Shown here: positions 46,786 to 57,692 of the stretch, one piece after another
How positions within the stretch are numbered: the stretch's first letter is position 1
Layout of the letters: each line of letters starts with the position of its first letter
Source of the DNA: Loxodes magnus
Taxonomy: Eukaryota > Ciliophora > Karyorelictea > Loxodida > Loxodidae
Assembly (NCBI GenBank): GCA_946699065.1
Contig: CAMPDV010000134.1
Coordinates: 558,001 to 622,000 of the forward strand
Direction of reading: 5' to 3'
Length of the DNA: 64,000 nucleotides
Made by a program: the position numbers and the translations under genes
Notes under the pieces: generated by a model
The model's database searches: none
Told to the model about the DNA's origin: nothing
What the model saw: the letters and a program-made list of their open reading frames with translations, nothing else

Positions 46786-47628
46786 AAGCTTTGTTAAAGC
46801 CTTAGTAGTCAGCCATCTGACCTATTCTATCAGCTTGTCTCCATTAGTTTGTCTTGAATTTCTACTAGGCTTAGTTAGGCGGTGTAACACTTCATTAGCG
46901 CACCATCCTTTAATATTCTGAATAGTTTTAGTCTTGCATGTAGCGTTCCTAATTATTTATCCAAGGATTAAGATTTGAATTAAAGAATTTTTTTCTATAC
47001 ATTTTTCCGCTTTATGTTGGATATATCCTAAATAGTTTTCTAAAAATATCTTATTTATTCTTTCTTTAAATTTCGCTTAGTTAGTAGCAGTATTTTCATT
47101 GGTGTTATTTATTGCACACGTAGCATTTTATTCTTCTTTTAAACTATTATTCCTGTAACACTTATTTAATTTAAATTTACTACTTATTTTAAATAAACGT
47201 TTACTGTTTATTTTAATTTGAGGTTTCATTTTCTATTTCCATAGGATCTGATTAATTCTGTTAAATCGAAAATGGCGTAACCTGAATTTATTATTAAATT
47301 TAAAGAATTCTTTGTTCCAGTTTGTTTTCTATTTCTTATGATTATTAATATTGTTTCTCAAGTAAAGACGTTATTAGTTTTTCTAATTTTTCTACTTTAG
47401 TAGTGAGGTATCTATTTTTAAACATAAACTCTTTTAATGACTTAGATAATATTTTTATTTGAGTTTGTGTCGGAAGTTTTTTAATTCTGGATTTCCAAGT
47501 GGTTAATGTTCGTCATATCAATCATATTTCTCACTTTCACTCATTGTAATTATTTCGTTTTTTTATTTTTTAGAGAATTTTCCTGTTTAAATATTTTGTT
47601 CAAAGTTCTGTTATTTCATAGAAGCCAT
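46786..47628 (-). mobile_element. Gag-only element E, copy 2
   Basis: Inverted, practically identical to 25,654-26,509, including the CCHC knuckle and the GGTGCGTTAATGAAGTGC hairpin. Start ATG at about 47,627. Both copies are flanked by A/T runs, so only a weak 9-bp ATAAAAAAA repeat could be called as TSD. Confidence 0.75.
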
Positions 47629-47639
47629 TTTATATATAT

Positions 47640-48290
47640 GATAAAAAAATTTAAAAATAGTTCAAGAAAAAATAAATAAAAAACTGCTAAAATTGCAAGG
47701 AAAATGACCGTATAATAAAAAATGTTGAGTTCGAAAAAAATCTAGAAAAGAGAAGGGCAAACAATATAAAGGATGATAAATAATCTTTGAGTAACTGAAA
47801 CTGGAATATAAAATTAGAAATAAATGCTGGAACTGTAGATAATAATTAATAATTACCTTCCACATAAAGAAAGGTATTGTTAATTTATTACATAAGAAAA
47901 ATGTTATAGGCACCTGGTTGAAAGTCCAGGGAAAAAACTTTAGTGCTTTAGTTTATGAAATTATGCTACTACTTTAAAAGTAAATAACTCCTTTGGAAGA
48001 ATTGTGACGACTTTAGAAAACTCAAGGAGAAATCTTGGAAGAGATAACTATAATAATAAATACGAAAAAACAAAAATTAGATCTGGTGCAACGAAAAAGT
48101 GTTAGTTTATAAATTAAGAAGCCTTCTGAATAAAAAGAACCAAAATAAATAATTTGAATTAATACCAAAAGAAGAAAGAGAATTTTGAATCCAAGATTCA
48201 CGAGTACTAGGATTCGTAAAAAACTAGATTTAAACTCAAAAACCTTTATTAAGTGGTGATCGGCTATACACCACAGACACTTTAAAATAA
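47640..48290 (+). pseudogene. Charged coding fragment beyond element E
   Basis: Best frame reads KENDRIIKNVEFEKNLEKRR, APGWKSREKTLVLQF, FELIPKEEREFWIQDSRVLG and LLSGDRLYTTDTL. In another frame NKCWNCRQQ gives a CX2C pair that could be half a zinc knuckle. May be the downstream half of the gene starting at 46,300. Ends at an AT-rich spacer. Confidence 0.35.
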
Positions 48291-48948
48291 TATTAGCATT
48301 TTATTTTATTATTATAAAATTTAAAAAATATTAATCAATTTTTTATTAAAAACATTTAACTATTATCTACTTTTTGTAGCCTTAGTAAAAGCTAGTATGT
48401 ATTTCATTTTTTACCAAGCAAAAGGAAGTTAAAGTAAATATTATTTATATTATAAAATTAAGTAATCTATTATTTAAGATAACCTATTTTTTATTTTCAT
48501 AACTTTTATTTTCTTTTTAGTACAATTTTAGTAAAAAAAGCAAACATTTAAATAATAAATTTATGAAAAATTTATCCTGTTAAGTATATTTATTGCCTAA
48601 AATAAATTAAATATATATGTAAAAATTTAAATTTAGACTATTGGCATTATAATGATTTTAAATAATTATTTATTTATATTATTAAATTTTATATTTTAGC
48701 AATTTCTCAAAATATAAGTAAAGTAAATATTATTATTTATTCTAAGTTGTATCAAAAATTTAAATTATGGACTGATAAATCTTTTGTAAAATATCAACGA
48801 AAGTTTAAAGTTATTTATAAATATTTATTTTTCTCTCTGAAAGTAGATAATCTAAAATTAGCCTATATGCAGTTTCTGATATGAATGAATAATTTATAAT
48901 TAATGTGAGACTAATTTTAATTATTTATATAATCTTATAATGTTAAAT
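48291..48948. other. AT-rich spacer
   Basis: No supported feature. Confidence 0.5.
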
Positions 48949-49680
48949 TCATAAATTTTATAACTTTTTTAGAATTTTAAGTTTAATTTTATTTTTCTAA
49001 TTCTTTATATAGATAAAACTTTTTCTATTTCCCGGTTAATAGAATACCTAATCCAATTTTTATAAAGTTAAACAACAATCTTATATCAAAATAAATTTAA
49101 AAATAGCTTATCTTCTATTTAAGTTGATTTTAACAATTAAACAAAAAACAAAAAAAAGTATAAAATTAGATACAAATTATTGAGAAAATTATGTTTATGC
49201 GTTATTTAGTTAAACTATATTAAATTTTAAACTAAAAGAGCTCTTTAATGTCTTTAATTGCAATATTTAGTTATTTTACTTAAAGATTTAAATAAATACT
49301 TTTTAAATTGTTTTAAATATCTTCTTTATCTCATCATTTTTCAATTACTTTTGTTCTCTTCTCGTTTTTAGATCTTCTTTTTCATTTTCCCACTTCTAGC
49401 AATTTAAATCTTCTTTACATTAGTTTCTTGTGAAATATCTTTATTTGCTATCTATTTATTTCAATTATAGCCCTTAAAATTATTTTATATCCTTTATATC
49501 ATAAATCATCTTAAAATTCATATCTAACTAATGCTAGTTAAATATAAAGAAATTATGGTCTCCTTTAAGAAGGAAAATATTAAATAAAATTAGCCTTTAA
49601 AGTAATTTATTCTTAAATATGCTCTATTAATAAATAACTATTTGATGCTTTAATTGTATCAGAATATTATAAAATTACAT
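48949..49680 (-). CDS. Hypothetical protein, up to 243 aa
   Basis: From ATG 49,680: MQFYNILIQLKHQIVIYQQS, LILFNIFLLKGDHNFFIFNQ, MNFKMIYDIKDIKQFQGLQL, NCQKWENEKEDLKTRREQKQ. No in-frame TGA until 48,949-48,951; the convincing part is the first 130 codons. Weakly similar in layout to the broken gene at 19,822. No domain recognised. Confidence 0.4.
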
Positions 49681-50070
49681 TTTTAGTTAAGTTTATAAAT
49701 AGTTTCAATAAGGATAAATCACACAAAAGGTATCATATTCAAGTTAAAAAATGAAGAAATTATATTAATTAAAGTTATTTTTAAATTGCTTTTGATGGAT
49801 TGAAAGTACATTAAACTAGTATAAAAACAAAAAAAATTAATTTATAAACATTTGAATAATTAATTCTTTTCAGCAAGCTATCATAATTAGGTTCTTAAAT
49901 AAATATCCTTTCATATTTTTTACTTCATATTATTTTTTGTTTCCACATATAAAATTTATCTTTTTACTTAATTTTTTCTATTCAAATCACTATTTAAAAA
50001 CAAATTTTAACAAAATTAAAATTTTTGATAAATATATAAAATTAATGAGTTAGGCCAGTAGAAATTATAA

Positions 50071-50994
50071 ATGGAATAGCCAATAATTTAGGATTCTATT
50101 ATAATTTTTTATAATCTAACAATAAATACTAAGTTTATAGTCAAAATAAAGCTAAAATAAAACGATATTACAGTTAGTATGATTAAAGAGTAAGAATATT
50201 AAAATTTTAAAAGTAAAAGATCTCGATCAAGAACCACTAAAAATAGTCGAACTACAAATAAAAGTTAAGAAAATGAAAAAAAACCGATAAAAACGGAAGA
50301 ATCTGTATATAAGAACATGAAATAAGGGAGAGAATCTTATATAGAAAATTAATCAATTCAAGCTTAAAATCTATTTACCTCTTCCATGCATAAGATGCCT
50401 ACTAAATTTGCACTAAACATTTCCAGCTTACTATAAGTCCATGAATCACTACTAAAATTATTATAAAACATTAAATCAGTAGAATATTTGATTAAACTAG
50501 GTTATGGCATTGAACAACTAGTAGTGGCTTGAATTAAATTAAAAGGTAACTTTGGGAAAATTTTCAAATATTTATCGCAAGTGAAGCCTTTTTAATACTA
50601 AAACTCTAAAGAACAAATTCTAATTTATCTAGATTAAAATACAAATGATAATAGTTAAAAGAAAAGAATTATTAGCTTACTAAATGATAGTATTTTAAAA
50701 TATATACAAGAAAATAAAATTGACCTGTAAAGCACATAATATGAGTTAAATAAATAAGAAACATAAATCTCGGAACATATATTTGACAATAATCATCTAC
50801 CTTAAAAGCAAAATCCATCTTAGTTAAATGATAAAAACGTTACAAAAGAATCAAAAACTTCGCAAATTCTAAAGGTAATCTTATTAATATAGATTGAAAT
50901 AGAGAATTAGTTTGAGTAAGAAAATGAAATAGATAATCATAATTTAGCATTTACTGATGAAGAAGAAAATGAAAAAGAATTTTTAGAATTATGA
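50071..50994 (+). CDS. UBA-domain-like protein, 307 aa
   Basis: From ATG 50,071 (MEQPIIQDSIIIFYNLTINT) a single frame. An RS-type basic stretch KSKRSRSRTTKNSRTTNKSQ at about residues 60-80. At about residues 155-190 a segment VEYLIKLGYGIEQLVVAWIK then LKGNFGKIFKYLSQ fits a ubiquitin-associated domain: 'L...GY....V..AL....GN...A..YL', with W coded by TGA. An acidic tail ends DEEENEKEFLEL before TGA 50,992-50,994. If that TGA is Trp the frame continues to 51,114 (347 aa). A UBA fold suggests a ubiquitin-pathway adaptor; no clear ubiquitin-like domain seen. TATAAA directly precedes the ATG. Confidence 0.55.
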
Positions 50995-51114
50995 AGAAAA
51001 ATTTAATTTAGAATATATATAATTACAAATATTTTTTGGGTTTTAGCTTTAATGAAAATGAAATAAAAGAAAGATAAGCTAATTTTTTAAGGTAAAAAAG
51101 AATTTAAATAATGA

Positions 51115-51740
51115 TATCTCTTTTTTCTCTTTCTTAATATATTTCTCGGCTAAAAATACTCTCAAAAAGTTAAACATGATAAGCTAATAATTTTAAAATC
51201 AAAATTTCATTATAAGTAAAATAATTAAATCAATTAGAGCTAATCAAGAAAAAAATAGGAGTTTACTTAATTTTTTTTAACAATTATTGAAGTTTTTTTC
51301 GATATTCTGAAGGAAAATATCTTAAAATTAAATTATGATTAAAAATTTCAATAAAATTTAGGTATATTTTAAATATATTCAGCAAAGTTTATTTTTTATA
51401 ATAGATAAAATTAAATTTTAGCAATTTAATATAAAATAAATGATAATAATATGTTTAAATTATAATTTTTAAAGTATTAGTATTTGCTTAGCTATAAAAT
51501 TAATAACAATTGCCTTAAAAACCAATCTTTAAAATATTACAACTATAAAGTATAAGAAACTGTAACTTTATTTACCATTAATTGATTTTCTTCTTTCACA
51601 AAAAACTTTATTATAATTAAAAAAATGGGATAGTAAATATTTTGAAATATGGATAAAGCTCAGAAAATAACTAGAATTTTTATAATTTAAAAAAGAATAA
51701 AATTTGGATTAAGATTAAGCATTAATAAATAAATAAATAA
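51115..51740. other. AT-rich spacer
   Basis: Ends in the TTTA repeat tail (complement) of the next SINE. Confidence 0.5.
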
Positions 51741-51745
51741 AAATG

Positions 51746-52137
51746 ATTATAGAGCGCGTAGCACCTCATTGGCGCGCAGCTCTTTTAATATTAATATTTA
51801 ATATTAAAAAAATGTTCTCATGTTTCTTGCTAAATCTCTAGAGGTCCAATGAGTCATTTCAACTTCTCCAAATGGAGAATCTTCTTATTAAAAATTATTC
51901 TTAAATCTTGAGTCAAATGCTTCAGTCTTCTTGAATAAGGTCCAAATAAGAAATAGTTATTAAGTCGGTAATTTGAAGTCCCGTCAATCAAACTTTCAGA
52001 ACCCTCGGGGTAAGTTAGGTATTCTCAACGGAGCTTATCCCCCCTCCCCATGGTGGAATCTAGTGCAAGATTACTCGCAATGCAGTATACACTGCACCAG
52101 ATTACCTACTAATTTATCTGACGTGGCCGAGATCCAT
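51746..52137 (-). mobile_element. SINE-like element family C, copy 3
   Basis: Minus strand copy very close to 30,647-31,053. Sense reads ATGGATCTCGGCCACGTCAG at its 5' end and the canonical stem-loop GAGCTGCGCGCCAATGAGG at its 3' end. TATAATCATTTTTATTTATTTA follows, the clearest TTTA tail in the window. Confidence 0.85.
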
Positions 52138-52298
52138 TTTATATTATATTAATAAAATATTGAAATGGAAGATATAAATGATGGTAATAAAAATGTATAA
52201 TAAATAAAATATTAAAAGTTAGCATATAATATAGAATAATTATCATATAATAAAATATTAAATATCTTATTTTCATATTTATTAATAATCTATTTTAA

Positions 52299-53665
52299 AT
52301 GGACTAAGATAGAAGTCACAAAGACTAAAGTGGCCAAAATCGTAAAATATAACAAAAGGAAAACTTTCACTATTCGGACCATTCAATTTGTATTAATTGA
52401 AAGATATTCAGAAGGTAAGATATTGAACAATAGTTGAAGGTTATTATTCATAATAAGAGAGTAATATTCTATTTGTTAGACAGTAAGAGTAAAAACAATA
52501 GAGAGTAAATTTTGTTACTTGATTATAGTTAAATCAACTTAAGAGGATTCTTAATCTAAATTAGAGAGGAAAAGTATTAATTTTACACAGAAAGTATTAA
52601 TTAAATACCTTTAGAAAGTAAAATTTAAGATTCCACTAGAGTGTAATGCAATTTTGATTACAAAATATAGAATAAAATTTAAGATGCTTTCAGAAGGTAA
52701 TAAAACATTTTATAGAAGGTAAAAAGTAAAAATTTATAATAAATTTAAGTTTTATGTTAATAGAAAGTAACTTTGATAACTTTAGATAGTATTAATTTAT
52801 CTAAGGAGGTAAGTAGAAATAAATTACAGAGAGTAAAAATTTTAAATAATAAGGAAATGAAGATTTAATGAAATAAGATATGAGTTAGATAGGAGTAGTG
52901 AATCTATCTACAATGATCATAGATAAAATAAAAATTGTTTAAGACTGTAAATTTTAAATAATTCAGTCCGTAAGATTATAATTTACAAAGGGAGTAATCT
53001 TTAATTATATAGTTGGTAATATATTAAAGCAAGCGAGTATGAATTCTAATATTTCAGATTGTTAGCTTTTAATACAGCTTGTAATGATTATAATTTAAGT
53101 TGGTAAGATACTAAAATAAGTGAGTAAGTAATAAAGATATAGAATGTATTAAATTTAAAAAAGGTTGTAAAAATTATAATTAAGATGGTAAATAATTTAA
53201 TATGTAGCTAGTAATATTTAATAACTATAGAGCGTAATTAATATTCCATAAGATTGTAAGAACATCATAAAGACCGTAAGAAATAACTTTAAATCAGGTA
53301 GTAAGGATTAATTTTAAAGATGGTAATAGATATAATTTTAAAGTTGGTAAGTATTAAATGCTAGTTGGTAAGAAATAAATAATAGTTGGTATATAAATAA
53401 AAATATCAGTTTGTAAATACTCTTAACTAAAAGATGGTAATACTTTAATAATCAGCATGTAAATTTTAAGATGCAGGATGTAATAATTAAAATTTTAAAA
53501 GAATGTAAGCAAAATAATTTTAGGAGGTTTTTTTATAATTTATTAGGTAAAAATTATAATATAAGTCGGTAAAATATAAAATTATAAAGATTGTAGAAAA
53601 TTTTTATTTACTTCAGTTGGTAAATATTTAATTTAAAAGAAGAATGTAAATCATGCTAAATATAG
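52299..53665 (+). CDS. Gene with serial 3-nt microexons and 14-24-nt introns
   Basis: ATG 52,299; proposed first introns 52,342-52,358 (17 nt) and 52,390-52,403 (14 nt). All introns begin GTA (one begins GTTAGC) and end AG. After the second intron every exon length is a multiple of three and every intron splits a codon after position 1. Longer exons read well: KLSLFGPFNLYSEVE, KSTQEDSQSKLERK, CNAILITKYRIKFKMLSE, EGKKQKFIINLSFMLIE, NEDLMKQDMSQIGVVNLSTM. Single-triplet exons occur at 52,480, 52,502, 52,591, 52,615, 52,786, 52,806 and 52,830, and then 25 in a row from TCC 52,967 to AAT 53,502. Concatenated, that run reads FRIANSFVKCYAKHYRNVVV and onward. Two more triplets, at 53,590 and 53,617, lead to DFEE. 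The 3' end is uncertain: an optional intron at 53,646-53,665, and no TGA nearby. Function unknown; Lys-rich N-terminus, several hydrophobic stretches. Alternative: a degenerate ~21-nt minisatellite, which would not explain the phase. Confidence 0.6.
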
Positions 53666-54285
53666 AAACCTTTAACTCTAATTATAACTTTATTTCATTT
53701 AAAATTTATTTATTTTAATTTATAACTAATCAAATATTTATATATATTTTTAAATAAAAATTTTAATTAGAAACAGTTTCACGTTTACAGGAGAAAATCA
53801 AGGATAAGTTTTCTTAAAAATTATAAAATAAATAAAAAAATATTTTATTAAGATAATCAATTTCAGTCGATTAGATGAGATTTAAAAAATAAAATTATTA
53901 TATTGGTCTTAAATATTTAATTTTTACAACTTTAATTTTAATCTTAGTAAATAGGAAAAAATTCATTTTTATTAATGTTCTTTTTGATTATTTAAGTGCT
54001 AGCACGAGGGCCTAGCGTTTCAGGCAATTTACAATTTTTATTGAAATTTTCACATGGAAATTAAAATCTTGCTAATTTTTCATTTTATGGTTATTAAAAT
54101 TATAAAAACTTTTTTCTTTATCTTATTTAAAAAATTTGTACTTTATGCATAACTTTCTTCACAATCTTTTTCTAATATTAATTTTATAAAACATTGATTA
54201 TTTAAACTGGATTATTGCAGATTTATAATAACTTAAATATAATTTATTCCATTAATTGATTTATTAATAAACTTAAAAGGATTCT
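53666..54285. other. AT-rich region after the microexon gene
   Basis: May hold the last exon of the preceding gene: one frame gives LETVSRLQEKIKDKFS near 53,770. A lone GC-richer patch, GCTAGCACGAGGGCC, lies at 54,000. Otherwise nothing supported. Confidence 0.35.
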
Positions 54286-54289
54286 CTTT

Positions 54290-54545
54290 CAAGGAACTGG
54301 AAACTCCTATCCAACTGAACAATACAGGATCTTTCTTTATGTATATAACGCGGATTTCTTGCCTCTTAATTCAATAAACTTCGACCAGGGAGTAACATAA
54401 GCTATGAGCCGACAGACTCTAGCCGCTAGCAAGAGTGAATAACTAGAAAGATTTTTTTCACTGCTGAGATTGACATTAAATAGGAATCTTTTATTTAACA
54501 GGATAGGAACTTGACCTCATCCATAAAAATAGAAAATTAGATTAG
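54290..54545 (-). mobile_element. SINE-like element family B, diverged subfamily
   Basis: Pairs with 11,586-11,875: AAACTTAAAA..TCTCTTTCAAGG, GGAAACTCCTATCCAACTG, GCCGACAGACTCTAGC, AGAGTGAATAACTAGAAAG. Boundaries approximate and no exact TSD. Confidence 0.55.
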
Positions 54546-54639
54546 AGAATTAAATAAAGCTTTAAATACATCATAATTATAATACTTAATTTAAATATGT
54601 TTCTTTATTTTTCCAATAACATGTAGAATTGCTCATGGA

Positions 54640-57290
54640 ATAACTTCTGAGCTTTATTCTACTTTAGGGAGTAAAAGACCTTAATTTATTTAAAGTTATA
54701 AGGAATGATAATCTAATATTTTGAACAAATTTAATATGGATCATTTCTTATACTTTTAATATTTTTTACCAAAGACTTTATAGTATTCGTTTTTATGAAA
54801 ACTATATCCAAAATAAACTATTTTCTTAGATCTTTTAACATCCTAATTGTTTAAACTAACGCTAACATTAATGCCTACTTGTTTTTAATTCTTAGTTCTT
54901 AAACATATAACTCACACTTACTTACCCTATTGTTAAATTTTACTCATCCAAATACTTTTCATGTTGCTTTAATCATAAATTAATATACTTTTTATTAGAA
55001 ATCAATAGCAAAAATCGATAAAAAATAATCTGCCCAAGTTTTACTAGCAAATAAACGTAAATAGATTTTAATCAAAATTGTTTTAAATAATTTTTCACTT
55101 ACTCGTTAACAAGATTATGAACGATAATAACAAGAACTGGACCATGCAAACTTCCTTATAAGTTTTATGAAAATGTGTCATCTAAAATAAATCTAATATC
55201 TAGTTATGATGCAATGATTCAAAGCAATTTATTAGGGCAAGATGTAGTTTTATCCTACGTAAGTGATTAAGCAGTAGGCTTCTCATGCATATATTCTTCA
55301 TCTGAAAAGTTATAAATAGATGATTTGATTTTCCAACCTTTATGTAAATCAAAAATTGGTTATAAAATTCAAAAAGATACATCATTTTTGTCTACTCTTT
55401 AAAAATCTTTATTATGAAGGTATATAATTTTGCGTTAATAAAAATAAACATAGAACCTTTAAATTAGTTTTTTTATCATATTTTTTTTATTACATTTATG
55501 AGTGAAATTGGACTTTAATTCTTTCAATCATTCTTAGATTCTTTTTTGTAAATCGTGAGAATTTTTAATAATTTAAGTTAACCTGGGATGGCTTACTTTC
55601 TCAATATATTAAAATTAACCTTTATAGCAGATGAAATTCCGTATTAGCATATTTAATAAGCTCTGCTTTTATGCCATTTGCTCCAGATAATTTATTATTG
55701 GTTAGTCTCTTTATAATTTCTTAACTTCTTTATAACTAATAATATCAAATTCTTACAAATAAGAAACTTAGTATTTTTCACAAAGTTCTAATTCTAAAAA
55801 TATTATCAATCCTTTAATTGCTGTTCTTTTGTTTTTTTTAATATTTTTTAAAAAAATACTTTCCTAATCATTAACAAATTAAGTAAATCCTTCTAGATCC
55901 AAATACATAGTTTCTTTCCTATGATTTAGAATTCTATTGATTTTTAAATAGTTTTGCAGGCACTAATTAATTACTTCTTTGTTAATTAATTTCAACCGAA
56001 AAATTTTTTGGACCGGAAACTCCTTTCCGATTGCACAACTCGACGCTCTCTTTTTATGGAATAATGGAGATATCCTGTTGTGCTCCAGGAACAGCTGTTA
56101 GGGAGCTCCATTGCTATAAGCAGCCAGGCTTCAAGCCCCTACCAAGAGCAGATAATCTCAAAGACAGTGTTCCCTTCAGAAAATGACTCTGACCAGGGAC
56201 TTTCTCAGCGATAGGAAAGGAACTTGTCCCTAGCCATAAAACCAGAAAGTGTTGTCACGAAGGTCATTCTCAGCTCCCATCATCTTTTCAATTATAATTA
56301 CTTCTTTGTTTTTTATCTATTTTTACTTATATTATCAGTAATTACATTAATTCCCATCAAAATTGTTTTCTTTTTCTTATACTAGTTATATTAATTGCAA
56401 ATTTTCTCTTCCCTACTATATATGTAATACTTGAAGCTTTTATACTTATATCTCAGTAATAAACTATTTTTTATCCTTCAAGAAAGCTTGCTATAGCTAT
56501 CATTTATACTTTACATATCCTAAAAGATGTTTAGCATTATTATAGAGAGTATGAAATAACTCTTCAATATCAATAATTTTCAGATAAAAATTAAGTTATG
56601 CTGTACTCTAAAGCCTATAATTAAATTATGCTTATTTTCAATTTCTCTTATTATTTGTGTTAGTATAATCTAATTTATAAAAGAGATTAGACATAATCTT
56701 TCTTAATAATAAAATCTTATGTATTTCTATTTTAATTTTATTATTAACCATATAATTCATATAATTCACTTAATTTTCTAACTAGCTTAGTTTTATTTTT
56801 ACACTTGAAAAATAACTGAGGCATATCTTCTTACTTTTGCTTCAAAAAGCTCAGATACTCTTGTATAAGCATCAAGTTTATATTCAATTTCACGCTCACA
56901 ATATTTGGTCAATTAAGTATTTTAAAATTCATAAGTATCTTACATTTTTATTGTGTTATCTTAGGTTTTATTACTTTTAGGAATTCCCAACTTATAAACA
57001 GTATCTTAGTTAAAGTTACGCAATTAATGTTATAAAACTTGTTCAGTTTAAACTAGCTAGTTAAAGATTGTATTAATTACAGATTAAGTGCTAGTATTTA
57101 TCATTTCTATTTTTGATTATCTTAATTTTAAATTTACTAACTAATTTTTCTTTAATTTCTAAATTAAAAGTTGGATTTAATTCTTTTAAATATTAATATT
57201 TTTAAATTTTGATATTATACATAAAATGTCTAGCATTCATTTTAAATTATTGGCCTTTCATTTTCCTTCTCATTTTTTATGTATTTTTAT
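54640..57290 (-). mobile_element. Decayed LINE with reverse-transcriptase remains
   Basis: Minus strand at about 55,400-55,720 reads LTNNKLSGANGIKAELIKYA and, in a second frame, ILTIYKKESKNDWKNQSPIS then LINVIKKIW. These are the 'L..nKspG.DGi.aEllKya' and 'iyKKgskkd..NyRPISLlnv.yKi' blocks of non-LTR retrotransposon RTs. Towards 54,800 another frame has VKRSKKIVYFGYSFHKN, like the post-catalytic '..v.YLG..i' region. The catalytic YADD box was not found. Upstream (56,330-57,260) coding-like sequence such as CEREIEYKLDAYTRVSELFE may be the N-terminal part. A family B SINE interrupts it. Three or more frames are needed: an old dead copy. Confidence 0.65.
55984..56294 (-). mobile_element. SINE family B inserted in the LINE relic, 16-bp TSD
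   Basis: Bounded by TAATTACTTCTTTGTT (55,968-55,983 and 56,295-56,310). Plus strand shows GGACCGGAAACTCCTTTCC, GATATCCTGTTG, CAGGCTTCAAGCCCC and GGGACTTTCTCAGCG. 311 bp. It lies between the RT part and the upstream part of the LINE relic, so it inserted after the LINE. Confidence 0.9.
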
Positions 57291-57386
57291 GTTTGTTGGT
57301 GAAATGAGTTATAATTTATATTTATTTTCTTTTGAAAGAGTTAAATTCTTTAAATAATGTAAAATTAATATTAAAAAAACTGATAT

Positions 57387-57692
57387 TATAGAGACTGTAG
57401 CACTACAATTGTACGCGACTCTTTATTAAATTTTTTTTAATTTAAAAAAGTTTTACATTACAAGCTTCCTCAGTGTTATCATCCCTTAAAATTATTGTTT
57501 TCTATAGTTCCAGTGTTGGAATACTGCCCTAAGAAGCCTTAGTATCTGGCATCGTCCAATAAAATGTTACTTGATTCCACAGTCGTGTCTCTTTTGGCTC
57601 CTACCAGGATGCTTGCTCAGTTCTTCACACAGGGTACTTCCTGGAACCAGAGTTTAAATAAATGACATTGGAAGGATTGTTCCTTTCTATTT
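57387..57692 (-). mobile_element. SINE-like element family D, copy 4
   Basis: Stem-loop end at 57,391-57,420 (sense AGAGTCGCGTACAATTGTAG, diverged with loss of part of the inner stem) and AGGAACAATCCTTCC at the 5' end on the right. Interior matches D copy 2, including the CATCT/GATGCC motifs and CCAGGAAGTACCC. Confidence 0.75.

Noticed and set aside
52947..53523. CRISPR-like or minisatellite array with about 20-nt units
   Set aside because: No constant repeat exists: only GTA at the left and AG at the right recur, and unit lengths vary. Frame preservation across the array fits introns better.
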